NCBI GenBank assembly: GCA_902776985.1
Contig: CACYSD010000006.1
Span: forward strand, 1 to 64,000
DNA length: 64,000 bases
Source: UBA3839 sp902776985
Lineage (GTDB): Bacteria; Bacteroidota; Bacteroidia; Bacteroidales; Bacteroidaceae
Reading direction: 5' to 3'
The notes beneath the pieces were generated by a model that had not been told where the DNA came from, did no database searches, and saw only the letters and a program-made list of their open reading frames with translations. Positions 18,092 through 26,153 of this stretch are shown here, piece after piece. Each line of letters opens with the position of its first letter. Position 1 is the stretch's first letter. Position numbers and translations under genes: made by a program.

Positions 18092-19141
18092 TTACATTCC
18101 GACTTCAATTTCAACGCCTTGCCAGCCGTCGATAGTGGGTTGGAAACCAGAACCGTTGACGATTGGTTTAGGAACGGGAAGGTCATCGAGTTCAATGTAA
18201 ATGTGATTGTCGTCTGTCGGAGTAGATGAAGATGAGTCATGCATCTGATTTGTGACATCGTTGGTGTAGTACCACTTAGAGCCGTCGGCAAGGATAGCGT
18301 AAATGGTCAGAAGGTGAGCATTGGCATAGCCCTCATCGAAATGGGGACAGTGACCAAAGATACGAAAGCGCATCTGTAGGGTGGTTTCATCGATAACGGA
18401 ACAGGTAAAAGCCTGGGAGACTCTTCCCTCGCCCGGTATGCCTGATTGCATCCACACAGATGGTGAGAGTCCGGAGAGCGATCCTCCGAACTGGTTAGTA
18501 TATTGAAGGTTTGGTACGTTGGTTATAGTGATATATACTTCCTTAACCCTTGTTGTGGGCTGCATAGTGAGTGTATAGATTGTCTGTGCATTTGCGGATC
18601 GTGTGTCGGCAGAGTTTTTATATCGTGTAGCACCGCTCATTTTGAGGGTAAATTCCTCACTCACCGCTCCCCACAGGGGATCGGGTTCGAGAATCACCTG
18701 CTCCTCTTCTGCTCCAGCAGCACGAGGCATGGAGCCACGAGTGAATGCCATGAGGGTTCCTTCCTCAATAGAGGACTGACGGGTATATGCCTCCAAAGCC
18801 TCCGGCATATACATCCCTCGGTAGAGGATAGTCTCAGTATCGTAGTTATAAGCAACCGCCTTATATGTACCTGGCTGCAGACGTACCGTACCTCCATTGC
18901 TACCAGGAAGGTCGTAGCGGATTGGTTCCGCTTCGGGATTATCAATATTATAAAAGAGGACTGTCATTCCCATTCCTGTGCTTGACCCACCATCAGTGCG
19001 GGTGAGCGCCTCGGGAGCCTCAGTCCAATCAAACTCGACCTTCACATCCACCCAGTGGTTGTGGTCGTAGCAAAGGTCTTTGTATTCACAAGAGGTGAGG
19101 AGCAGCAGGGCTGCTAAAATGTGAAGAGTGAAGTGCTTCAT
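18092..19141 (-). CDS. DUF5119 lipoprotein (fimbrial anchor/assembly-like)
   Basis: Starting at the ATG at 19141 gives a 349-residue lipoprotein with a normal signal (MKHFTLHILAALLLLTSC, lipid Cys18); the frame also opens 12 codons further upstream but without a better start. The ATG overlaps the stop of the upstream DUF3575 gene as ATGA, a translational-coupling arrangement. The mature part begins DLCYDHNHWVDVKVEFDW, the hallmark of the DUF5119 family. These are FimB/Mfa2-like proteins that co-occur with DUF3575 genes and fimbrillins in Bacteroidales. A role in anchoring or assembling surface fibres is inferred from this company. The DNA coding for the signal peptide contains the TTCACTCTTCA simple repeat. 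Confidence 0.8.
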   Translation of the reverse strand: MKHFTLHILAALLLLTSCEYKDLCYDHNHWVDVKVEFDWTEAPEALTRTDGGSSTGMGMTVLFYNIDNPEAEPIRYDLPGSNGGTVRLQPGTYKAVAYNYDTETILYRGMYMPEALEAYTRQSSIEEGTLMAFTRGSMPRAAGAEEEQVILEPDPLWGAVSEEFTLKMSGATRYKNSADTRSANAQTIYTLTMQPTTRVKEVYITITNVPNLQYTNQFGGSLSGLSPSVWMQSGIPGEGRVSQAFTCSVIDETTLQMRFRIFGHCPHFDEGYANAHLLTIYAILADGSKWYYTNDVTNQMHDSSSSTPTDDNHIYIELDDLPVPKPIVNGSGFQPTIDGWQGVEIEVGM

Positions 19142-19815
19142 CTTGCACCTCCTTTCTTCTTCTTGCCGATAATCCACTTGAGGGTGACTTCAGCCTTGGT
19201 GGGTCCCCACCAGTGGCGCTTGCGTGTGGACTGCCAAACGTAGTGACCGTCCATAGGAAGATATTCCTTGTATTCTCCGTCCTGGAATCCTACACCGATA
19301 GTGAAATCCAGCATCAAATCCTTGAAAACGTAAGTGGAGTAACCATACTCAATACCGCCTCCGAATCCGAAGCGCTTGGCCTGATAACCTCTTCCTCCCC
19401 ACTCCACATCGTAGGTCATACCAAGTCCGTAGGCACCGATGTGGTGTCCGCGAAGTCCATCGGTAACAGGATTGATCTCTGATTTTCCGTTTCGACCGAA
19501 ATAACGGCGAACGGTGAGATATCCTCCATAGCCTTGCCAGAACTTGTTGGAGACACGTGCCTGGAACCATGTACCAAACCAGTCAGCTTCTGCAGACCAA
19601 CGCTTACCGAGATCCACCTCAACTCCGATATTTCCTACAGCAAAGAGGTCATAGAGCAGATTGGTCTTAACGGCAACAGTCGCTGTCTCAGGAACTTGAG
19701 GTTTCTGGTGCATGTATTCGCGCAGGAACTCCTGCAACAATGAATCTACAACCTGTGCCTTGGAAGCAAAGGGTGCCAACATGAACAACAATATGTAGAT
19801 TAATTTGCGAATCAA
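19138..19815 (-). CDS. DUF3575 outer-membrane protein
   Basis: The protein (225 residues) begins with a signal peptide (about 1-20, ending SKA/Q). The DUF3575 core follows: VAVKTNLLYDLFAVGN, EVDLGKRWSAEADWFG and RRYFGRNGK, with alternating aromatic strands as in a small beta-barrel. The C-terminus is basic (GKKKKGG). In Bacteroidales, DUF3575 genes commonly lead loci encoding DUF5119 lipoproteins and fimbrillins, which is exactly the order here. It is probably an outer-membrane component that helps present the fibre. A TAATTTTG -7-like box lies about 125 bases upstream on the same strand (19938-19945). Confidence 0.8.
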   Translation of the reverse strand: MIRKLIYILLFMLAPFASKAQVVDSLLQEFLREYMHQKPQVPETATVAVKTNLLYDLFAVGNIGVEVDLGKRWSAEADWFGTWFQARVSNKFWQGYGGYLTVRRYFGRNGKSEINPVTDGLRGHHIGAYGLGMTYDVEWGGRGYQAKRFGFGGGIEYGYSTYVFKDLMLDFTIGVGFQDGEYKEYLPMDGHYVWQSTRKRHWWGPTKAEVTLKWIIGKKKKGGAR

Positions 19816-20284
19816 GGTGAGTAATTAAGTTTTAATCATTTACATCATAGTGCGGAGCACGATGTTTGGTTAGTATGTAAGAGCGACTATAGTTTAATTT
19901 GATAATTATGAGCTGAAAACTTTGGTTAATCTATGCTCAAAATTACAAAGGTGAGATATTTTTTAATACAAAACAAATAATTCTAAGAGAAAATTGACAT
20001 TTTCACAGTTTTTGCCCTGATTTTTTAACAAATAAGCAGGTTTTTCAAAGAAAAATGTATTGACTTTGAATAATTTTGATTAAAACATGTAATTACCATT
20101 AATGACCCATATCGTTTTCCATTAATATTTTTTTTGAACCAAAACCCAAATCACACTTTTGGAATGTTTTTGTGGCTCTTCGTCAAAAAAAACAGAAAAA
20201 AAGCTTGGATGTTAAAAAAAATGTATACTTTTGCATTGAATTAAGTTTCATTCTCATTTATTAACATTTTAAAAACAACAAACT
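19816..20284. other. 469-base divergent intergenic region
   Basis: It separates the minus-strand fimbrial locus from the + strand barrel gene. It is very AT-rich, with a minus-strand TAATTTTG (19938-19945) and a + strand promoter (20205-20233). It also contains a copy of the CATGTAATTACCAT element (about 20085). No coding potential was seen. Confidence 0.6.
20205..20233 (+). promoter_or_regulatory. Promoter of the small beta-barrel gene
   Basis: TTGG (20205-20208) lies about 18 bases before TACTTTTG (20226-20233), matching the Bacteroidota -33/-7 pattern with one weak position. The start codon is about 50 bases downstream, leaving an A/T-rich leader. Confidence 0.6.
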
Positions 20285-20749
20285 ATGAAGAAACTATTAT
20301 TCGTTCTCTGCATGATGTGCATTAGCACTGCTTCATTCGCACAGAAAGGTACAGCTACAGTTGGCGCACAGTTCAACTACATCATTGACTCACCACACAA
20401 CCTCGGTGCTGGTGTAAACGTTGGTTATGAATTCCTTGACAACGTTCGCGCTGTTGCAGGCTTCGACTACTATTTCAAGAAGGACAATGTTAGCTACTGG
20501 GGTTTGAACTTTAATGCAGAATACCTCTTCCGTCTTGGTGGAAACAAGGTGGCACTCTATCCAATCGTAGGTCTTAACGTACTCGGCTGCAAATGGGACG
20601 GCGGCGGTGACGACTCAAAGGTAGGCTTTAACCTGGGTGCAGGTGTAGAGGTTCCTGTCAGCTCATTCGCTATCAAGGCTGAATACATCTACAAGACTCA
20701 GTGGGACGGATCAAGCTTTCTCAACGTAGGAGTTGTGTTCCCATTCTAA
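20285..20749 (+). CDS. Small outer-membrane beta-barrel protein
   Basis: The 154-residue protein has a signal peptide (1-20, STASFA/Q) and a mature part of about 134 residues. The mature chain consists of alternating hydrophobic/aromatic strands with Gly turns (NLGAGVNVGYEFLDNVRAVAGFDYYF, VGFNLGAGVEVP) and ends with a strand closing on Phe (VGVVFPF). This is the usual architecture of OmpX/OmpW-size barrels, and the terminal Phe is a BAM recognition feature. It has its own promoter and terminator and is therefore monocistronic. The exact function is unknown; it is separate from the divergent fimbrial operon. Confidence 0.8.
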   Translation: MKKLLFVLCMMCISTASFAQKGTATVGAQFNYIIDSPHNLGAGVNVGYEFLDNVRAVAGFDYYFKKDNVSYWGLNFNAEYLFRLGGNKVALYPIVGLNVLGCKWDGGGDDSKVGFNLGAGVEVPVSSFAIKAEYIYKTQWDGSSFLNVGVVFPF

Positions 20750-20770
20750 ATTTGAAAGTATTTAAAACAC

Positions 20771-20799
20771 AAAAGCCTCGCTCGATGAGCGAGGCTTTT
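20771..20799 (+). terminator. Strong rho-independent terminator
   Basis: AAAAGCCTCGCTC-GAT-GAGCGAGGCTTTT is a perfect 13-bp stem with a 3-base loop directly after the beta-barrel gene. Because it is symmetrical with A and T tracts on both sides, it could work in both directions. Confidence 0.9.
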
Positions 20800-20864
20800 A
20801 TGTTTTAAAAGGGGAAGTACAAGTAACTTCAAGTACTTAACCTTTGATTATAGATGTTTTTTAA

Positions 20865-20923
20865 TCAAGAATTACAGAATAGTTTTTGCGATGCAAAAAC
20901 TATTAAAAATCTCTAATTCTTGA
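20865..20923. repeat. Nested inverted repeats after the phosphofructokinase-like gene
   Basis: An inner perfect 12-bp stem (AATAGTTTTTGC, 20878-20889, with 20893-20904; loop GAT) sits inside an outer perfect 10-bp stem (TCAAGAATTA, 20865-20874, with TAATTCTTGA, 20914-20923). It lies about 25 bases past the stop of the minus-strand kinase-like gene. It may be its terminator or a processed 3' structure. Confidence 0.8.
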
Positions 20924-20947
20924 CAATAAAAGAAACCTTTAGAAACT

Positions 20948-21919
20948 CTAGATTGAGACATCATGGAGGATGTCGAGGAGGGCATGATCGATTTTGCGGT
21001 TTTCGCGGACAGCGCGGGAGAAGGGTACATAGACAATCTCATCGTTGTCAATTCCTATCATCACATTGCGAAGACCTTTCTTCAGCGCCTCGATGCTGGC
21101 ACTACCCATGCGGCTGGCGATGATGCGGTCGTGAGCAGTTGGGTTACCTCCTCGCTGGAGGTGACCGAGGATGGATATGCGGACATCAATGTCAGGATAT
21201 TCCTTCTTCGCACGATCGGCATAATGGAGTGCGCCACCAGTTGTTTCGCTGGCAGCAACAAGTACAATGCTACTCGATTTTGTCTTGCGGAAACCTTTCT
21301 GTATGAATTGTTTAAGCTGATCCTCTTCAACCTGTACTGAAGGTATGATAGCTTCCTCGCAACCAGAGGCGATTGCACCGTTGAGAGCAAGGAATCCGGC
21401 ATCGTCACCGACCACCTCAACGAAGAAAAGACGTTCGTGGCTGGTGGCAGTGTCGCGAATCTTATCCACGCTCTGCATGATGGTATTGAGAGCCGTGTCG
21501 TAACCAATGGTGGTGTCGGTACCGCAGAGATTATTGTCGATAGTTGCAGGGATGGCGATACAAGGAATGTCGTATTCCTGTGCGAAGATTCTCGCACCGT
21601 GGATGGTACCTACTCCACCAATCACAACCAGCGCATCGATACCTGCGTTCTGCACGTTCTCAAACGCCTGCTTGCGTCCCTCGGGAGTGAGGAATTCCTT
21701 ACTTGGCGAAGACTTGAGGATGGTACCACCGAACTGCAGGATGTTGCTCACATTCTGAGTCTCGAAATCTACTATCTCACCGTCAATAAGACCTTTGTAT
21801 CCACGACGGATAGCCTTAACCTTGAATCCGTTGTAGATGGCGCTACGTGTGACGGCACGTATTGCACAATTCATTCCAGGCGCATCATTGCCTGATGTCA
21901 TAACACCGATACAGTTCAT
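20948..21919 (-). CDS. 6-phosphofructokinase paralogue with altered active site
   Basis: The full length of 323 residues and the overall pattern are those of a PfkA-type phosphofructokinase (fructose 6-phosphate to fructose 1,6-bisphosphate). GHLQRGG (252-258), the catalytic-base Asp in TIDN (128) and SHERL (160-164) are kept. Key positions are changed, however. The nucleotide-loop TSGGDAPG reads TSGNDAPG (Asn11). GGDGS reads GGVGT (Val103 in place of the Mg-binding Asp). GTIDND reads ATIDNN (Asn130). MGR reads VGD (Asp172 for a substrate-binding Arg). The codons for the first two motifs were checked directly in the DNA. The gene is intact, so this is probably a weak, altered or regulatory paralogue rather than the cell's main enzyme. 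It ends a housekeeping run, 50 bases after a lipoprotein gene. Confidence 0.8.
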   Translation of the reverse strand: MNCIGVMTSGNDAPGMNCAIRAVTRSAIYNGFKVKAIRRGYKGLIDGEIVDFETQNVSNILQFGGTILKSSPSKEFLTPEGRKQAFENVQNAGIDALVVIGGVGTIHGARIFAQEYDIPCIAIPATIDNNLCGTDTTIGYDTALNTIMQSVDKIRDTATSHERLFFVEVVGDDAGFLALNGAIASGCEEAIIPSVQVEEDQLKQFIQKGFRKTKSSSIVLVAASETTGGALHYADRAKKEYPDIDVRISILGHLQRGGNPTAHDRIIASRMGSASIEALKKGLRNVMIGIDNDEIVYVPFSRAVRENRKIDHALLDILHDVSI

Positions 21920-21969
21920 AAAAAAGTGAAGAGTGAAGAATTCGTAAATGAAGAGAGAGGGTCTGCTTA

Positions 21970-22359
21970 TTATTGATCCAGCCGCCAGCCGTCGGGAGTG
22001 AGGCGCATTCGTTGCGAGAGGGCAACGGAGTCGCCATTAGCCATATACATATAATAATATAGCATGGTAGTGCTATCGGAAAGCTGTTTGCGTTCTTTTA
22101 TCTTGATATCTATAAAGCTGCCGTACTTATGGCGCAGGGACTCAGCATAGCGGCTTGCCGCCATTATGCGCCACTGTAGCATAGTGGAGTCCAGACGTCC
22201 CTCGCTGGAATACAGCGTCTGCACGTAAGTCTTGTAATCTCCACGCTGCAACGCACTGAAAGACGTACGCAGACACATCTCATCCTCCGGAACCGCCTTA
22301 GGTTTCGAACAACTGACGAGCAGGAATACGACAAGCAATGAAAGAGTGAAGCGAGACAT
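21970..22359 (-). CDS. Small lipoprotein of unknown function
   Basis: This 129-residue protein has a lipoprotein signal with Cys17 (LLVSC) and a compact mature region with the pattern of NTF2/DUF4878-like small domains: a helical half (FSALQRGDYKTYVQTLYSS) followed by beta strands (TTMLYYYMYMANGDSVALSQRM, DGWRLDQ). It begins 4 bases after the der stop codon and is therefore co-transcribed with der. No catalytic motif is visible. Its signal-peptide DNA again contains a TTCACTCTTTCATT segment related to the dispersed simple repeat. Confidence 0.65.
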   Translation of the reverse strand: MSRFTLSLLVVFLLVSCSKPKAVPEDEMCLRTSFSALQRGDYKTYVQTLYSSEGRLDSTMLQWRIMAASRYAESLRHKYGSFIDIKIKERKQLSDSTTMLYYYMYMANGDSVALSQRMRLTPDGWRLDQ

Positions 22360-22363
22360 ATTT

Positions 22364-23677
22364 TTACTTTTGCCTTACATAAATGTTGATGGGGGTGCCA
22401 GTGAAGTTCCAGTGTTCGCGGATCTGGTTTTCCAGGAATCGCTTGTATGGATCCTTCACGTATTGGGGAAGGTTGGCATAGAACACGAACGAGGGGACAC
22501 GGACACCAGGGAGCTGCATGCAATACTTGATCTTGATGTACTTACCCTTGATTGATGGTGGCGGAGTTGCCTCGATAATTGGAAGCATCGTTTCGTTCAG
22601 ACGTGCTGTTGACACCTTGGTTGTGCGGCTGTCATATACCTTCTGCACTTCTTCGAGTACCTTGAAGATACGCTGCTTGGTAACTGCGCTTGCGAAGATA
22701 ATCGGGAAGTCAGTGAACGGAGCCATACGCTGACGGATGGTATTCTCGAAGAAACGGATAGCCTCGTTGCTCTTGTCTTCCACAAGGTCCCATTTGTTCA
22801 CAACTACAATCATACCCTTCTGGTTCTTCTGAATAAGCTGGAAGATATTAATGTCCTGCCCCTCAATGCCTCGAGTACCGTCAATCATCAGCACACAGAC
22901 ATCGCTGTTCTCAATGGCACGGATGGAACGCATCACACTATAGTATTCCAGATCCTCGTTCACCTTGTTCTTCTTACGGATTCCCGCTGTATCAACAAGG
23001 TAGAAATTGAATCCGAACTTCTCGTACTTGGTATAGATTGAGTCGCGGGTAGTACCGGCGATATCTGTCACCACGTTGCGGTCATCGTTGAGGAAAGCAT
23101 TAACCAACGAGGATTTTCCTGCGTTTGGACGTCCCACAACGGCGATACGAGGAATATCTTCCTCTATCACTTCTGACAATTCCTTAGTGAATGCCTTCAG
23201 CACGTCGTCGAGCAGTTCACCCGTACCGCTTCCCGTCAGCGACGAGATGCAATAAGGATCGCCCAAGCCCAACGAATAGAACTCAGCAGACTCGTAACGC
23301 TGTTCGTTGGAATCGACCTTGTTGCAGACAAGGAACGTAGGCACTTTGGAACGACGGAGAATATCAGCCACAGCGACATCCAAGTCTGTAACACCTGTCT
23401 TTATATCGACGAGGAAGAGAATGACATCACATTCCTCAATTGCTATCTTTACCTGCTTGCGGATTTCCTCCTCAAACACATCATCACTATTAACCACCCA
23501 ACCGCCTGTGTCGACAACAGAAAATTCCTTATTACCCCACTCGCACTTACCGTACTGACGGTCACGAGTAGTACCAGCCTCGTCACTAACAATGGCGTGA
23601 CGGGTCTTGGTCAAGCGGTTAAAGAGTGTAGATTTGCCCACATTGGGACGTCCCACAATTGCTACTAAATTTCCCAT
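22364..23677 (-). CDS. der: Ribosome-assembly GTPase Der (EngA)
   Basis: A 437-residue protein of normal Der length with two tandem GTPase domains. The first has G1 GRPNVGKSTLFN (9-20), DTGGW and NKVD; the second has G1 GRPNAGKSSLVN (from about 182), DTAGIRKK and NKWD. A KH-like C-terminal domain follows (about 355-437). Der acts in maturation of the 50S ribosomal subunit. It lies 6 bases after era, so two ribosome-biogenesis GTPases are coupled, and it is followed by a small lipoprotein gene. There is nothing unusual in the motifs. Confidence 0.97.
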   Translation of the reverse strand: MGNLVAIVGRPNVGKSTLFNRLTKTRHAIVSDEAGTTRDRQYGKCEWGNKEFSVVDTGGWVVNSDDVFEEEIRKQVKIAIEECDVILFLVDIKTGVTDLDVAVADILRRSKVPTFLVCNKVDSNEQRYESAEFYSLGLGDPYCISSLTGSGTGELLDDVLKAFTKELSEVIEEDIPRIAVVGRPNAGKSSLVNAFLNDDRNVVTDIAGTTRDSIYTKYEKFGFNFYLVDTAGIRKKNKVNEDLEYYSVMRSIRAIENSDVCVLMIDGTRGIEGQDINIFQLIQKNQKGMIVVVNKWDLVEDKSNEAIRFFENTIRQRMAPFTDFPIIFASAVTKQRIFKVLEEVQKVYDSRTTKVSTARLNETMLPIIEATPPPSIKGKYIKIKYCMQLPGVRVPSFVFYANLPQYVKDPYKRFLENQIREHWNFTGTPINIYVRQK

Positions 23678-23683
23678 ATTATT

Positions 23684-24565
23684 TTATTCTGGATTATACC
23701 CGAAGAGGTTGAGTTCACGTTCGCTGTTGCGCCAATCCTTGTCGACTTTGACAAAGGATTCAATGTAGATGGTCTTTCCGAAGAATTTCTCGAGAGCCTT
23801 GCGCGATTCAGTCATAACTTTTTTCAATGCCCTGCCGCGGTGTCCGATGATAATACCCTTCTGCGAGTCACGCTCCACGTAAATCACTACATTGATGTGA
23901 ATATGCTTCTCATCTTCCTTGAAGCTCTCTATACCAACTTCCACAGAGTAAGGAATCTCCTTGTCGTAGAAGAGGAGAATCTTCTCACGTACAATCTCGC
24001 TGACGAAGAAACGGGCGGGTTTGTCGGTAAGCTGGTCCTTGTCGAAATAAGGAGGGCTGTCAGGCAGCAATGCCTTGATGCGATTCATCACAGCGTCGAT
24101 ATTGAACTTCGCAATTGCCGACACTGGGATAATCTCTGCATTAGGAAGCACCTCATGCCACTCTTCAACGAGTTTAATCAGAGATTTCTCGTCGGTAAGG
24201 TCAATCTTGTTAATAAGAACAAGCACAGGCACCTGCATGGTCTTTACCTTGCTGAGAAAATCGCTGTTTTTGTCTATCTTCTCCACAGGGTCGGTAACAT
24301 AAAGCAGGACATCAGCGTCAGTAAGCGCGCTTTCGCTAAAAGCCAGCATCGACTCCTGCAGCTTATAGTTTGGTTTGAGCACACCTGGAGTGTCGCTGAA
24401 TACAATCTGCACATCGTCGTCGTTGATGATTCCCATGATGCGATGACGAGTAGTCTGTGCCTTGAATGTGGCAATACTGATGCGCTCTCCGACGAAGAGA
24501 TTCATCAGAGTAGACTTTCCCACATTGGGGTTACCTACGATATTTACAAATCCTGATTTATGCAT
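23684..24565 (-). CDS. era: GTPase Era (16S rRNA/30S maturation)
   Basis: The start chosen is the ATG at 24565 (MHKSGFVNIVGNPNVGKS), giving 293 residues, the normal Era length. The frame stays open upstream only because repeat DNA happens to lack stops. G1 GNPNVGKSTLMN is at residues 9-20, followed by the TTRHRIMGI switch, DTPGV and NKID, then a C-terminal KH domain with the GHRGRALKK loop. Era binds the 3' end of 16S rRNA during 30S assembly. The 14 bases before the start belong to the dispersed TTCACTCTTCA repeat and are the same as those before the addA-like gene. Confidence 0.96.
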   Translation of the reverse strand: MHKSGFVNIVGNPNVGKSTLMNLFVGERISIATFKAQTTRHRIMGIINDDDVQIVFSDTPGVLKPNYKLQESMLAFSESALTDADVLLYVTDPVEKIDKNSDFLSKVKTMQVPVLVLINKIDLTDEKSLIKLVEEWHEVLPNAEIIPVSAIAKFNIDAVMNRIKALLPDSPPYFDKDQLTDKPARFFVSEIVREKILLFYDKEIPYSVEVGIESFKEDEKHIHINVVIYVERDSQKGIIIGHRGRALKKVMTESRKALEKFFGKTIYIESFVKVDKDWRNSERELNLFGYNPE

Positions 24566-24638
24566 GGAAAGTGAAGAGTGTAATCGTTCGGCTTGCCGAC
24601 GCTTGGGGCAACGCTCCCAAGAACTTTGAGTAAAGAAT

Positions 24639-24659
24639 TTCTGCGGGAAAACCGCAGAA
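24639..24659. repeat. TTCTGCGG hairpin repeat, copy 1 (perfect)
   Basis: TTCTGCGG-GAAAA-CCGCAGAA makes a perfect 8-bp stem. Related copies at 33159 and 48167 have the same sequence flanks or loop. All three lie just before a minus-strand start codon (era, addA-like, GH43). Confidence 0.75.
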
Positions 24660-24673
24660 CGAGGAATGATAAA

Positions 24674-24793
24674 AGACCCTCCCCCCTGCCCCTTCCTGTA
24701 AGGGCGGGGAGTAGTTAGAAAAGCCATTACATATTCATGTACGGAAATCATTCTACTCCCCTCACTCACAGGGAGGGGCAAGGGGGAGGGTCT
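24674..24793. repeat. GC-rich 41-bp inverted repeat pair between fabH and era
   Basis: The arm at 24674-24714 (AGACCCTCCCC...GGGGAGTAG) and the reverse complement of 24753-24793 match at 36 of 41 positions, with a 38-base spacer. A third, single copy lies at 55827-55864. The structure looks like a small non-autonomous repeat element that has landed in an operon without breaking it. Confidence 0.8.
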
Positions 24794-24797
24794 GTAT

Positions 24798-25814
24798 TTA
24801 TTTGCTGAACTTACTTCCGTCGTAGCCCCACTTCATGTAGGAAGCACCCCAAGTGAAGCCTGCTCCGAAGGCTGTGAAGATGAGGTTATCGCCCTTCTTC
24901 AGTTTTGGTTCGTATTCCCACAAGCAGAGAGGCAGAGTTCCGCCTGATGTATTTGCCATGTGGTCGATGTTAATCATCACCTTGTCCTCAGTAACACCGA
25001 TACGGCGTGCAACAGCAGTTTCGATACGAACGTTTGCCTGATGAGGAACAATCCAAGCGATGTCGTCCTTAGTGAGGTTATTGCGCTTAGCGATAGTCTC
25101 AACAGCATCTGACATGTTGGTTACGGCATATTTGAACACTGTACGTCCTTCCTGGTAAACGAAGTGCTGGCGAGCATCAACAGTCTCATGGCTTGGCATA
25201 TTAGCCGAGCCACCGGCTGCCATGTGCAGCGGTTCGTAGTGGCTGTCAGTGCGCAGGTAGCTGTCCATAAGTCCGAAGTCCTCTGTTGTAGCCTCCATCA
25301 TGACGCAAGCTGCACCGTCACCAAAGATAGGACAGGTAGTGCGGTCCTCATAATTAGTCATAGAAGACATGAAGTCTCCTCCGCAGACAATGATGCGCTT
25401 GCAGCGTCCGCTTCTTACGAATCCTGCACCTACATCCATCGCATAGAGGAAACCGGCACATGCAGCCTCCATGTCGAATCCGAACGCATTCTTGAATCCG
25501 AGATTACCGATTACGAGCGAAGCGGTTGACGGGAAGTGATAGTCAGGAGTGGTGGTGGCACAGATTACAGCCTCAACGGTGTCTGGATCAACACCAGTCT
25601 TAGCCATCAGTTCCTCTACTGCCTTAGTCATCAGGTATGATGTACCAGCTCCATTACGTTCGTCATCCTTCAATATGTGGCGAGTCTTAACGCCAATACG
25701 TTCCATAATCCATTCATCGGTAGTATCGACGATGCGAGACATCTCGTCATTGTCAAGGATGTACTTAGGAACATATCCGCCTACGCCAGTGATAACTGCA
25801 TTTATTTTTTCCAT
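24798..25814 (-). CDS. fabH: 3-oxoacyl-[acyl-carrier-protein] synthase III
   Basis: This 338-residue protein has the complete catalytic triad of ketoacyl-ACP synthase III: Cys119 in AACAGF, His258 in PHQAN and Asn288 in NTSGG. It also has the N-terminal TTDEWIMERIG signature. The enzyme condenses acyl-CoA with malonyl-ACP to start fatty-acid synthesis. It follows rpmF, an arrangement (yceD-rpmF-...-fabH) conserved across many bacteria that links lipid and ribosome production. The gap to era (232 bases) is filled by repeat elements. Confidence 0.97.
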   Translation of the reverse strand: MEKINAVITGVGGYVPKYILDNDEMSRIVDTTDEWIMERIGVKTRHILKDDERNGAGTSYLMTKAVEELMAKTGVDPDTVEAVICATTTPDYHFPSTASLVIGNLGFKNAFGFDMEAACAGFLYAMDVGAGFVRSGRCKRIIVCGGDFMSSMTNYEDRTTCPIFGDGAACVMMEATTEDFGLMDSYLRTDSHYEPLHMAAGGSANMPSHETVDARQHFVYQEGRTVFKYAVTNMSDAVETIAKRNNLTKDDIAWIVPHQANVRIETAVARRIGVTEDKVMINIDHMANTSGGTLPLCLWEYEPKLKKGDNLIFTAFGAGFTWGASYMKWGYDGSKFSK

Positions 25815-25891
25815 AATATTATAAAGGTAGTTTCAAAAAAAGAAAAAAGACCCATTCCCCCACTGCAAGGAGGAAAGAGTCTTCCTATAAC

Positions 25892-26077
25892 TTAGATTGC
25901 AGCTTCTTTCTCGATAGCAACTTTTCCACGATAGTAGCCACAAGCTGAGCATACAGTGTGGTAAACGTAGAATTCACCGCAGTTTGGACATACTGCCAAT
26001 GTTGGTGCTACTGCTCCATCATGTGTTCTTCTCTTACGTGTACGAGTTTTTGATTGTCTTCTTTTAGGATGTGCCAT
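25892..26077 (-). CDS. rpmF: 50S ribosomal protein L32
   Basis: The 61-residue product starts MAHPKRRQSKTRTRKRR, the standard L32 N-terminus. It carries a zinc ribbon with CPNCG and CSACG pairs, so it is the zinc-binding form. It lies between yceD (DUF177) and fabH in the conserved order. The spacer after it contains a weak AGACCC...GAGTCTT inverted sequence. Confidence 0.97.
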   Translation of the reverse strand: MAHPKRRQSKTRTRKRRTHDGAVAPTLAVCPNCGEFYVYHTVCSACGYYRGKVAIEKEAAI

Positions 26078-26153
26078 TGTTCTTTAATTTTAATGGTTAT
26101 TATTATGTCAATAGTTTCTTTAATGCGCTCCACCGCTCATCACATTCAGCGGG

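Noticed and set aside
24566..24781. N-terminal extension of Era by 72 residues
   Set aside because: The extra codons cover the GC-rich repeat and hairpin; Era homologues start at the Met at 24565.
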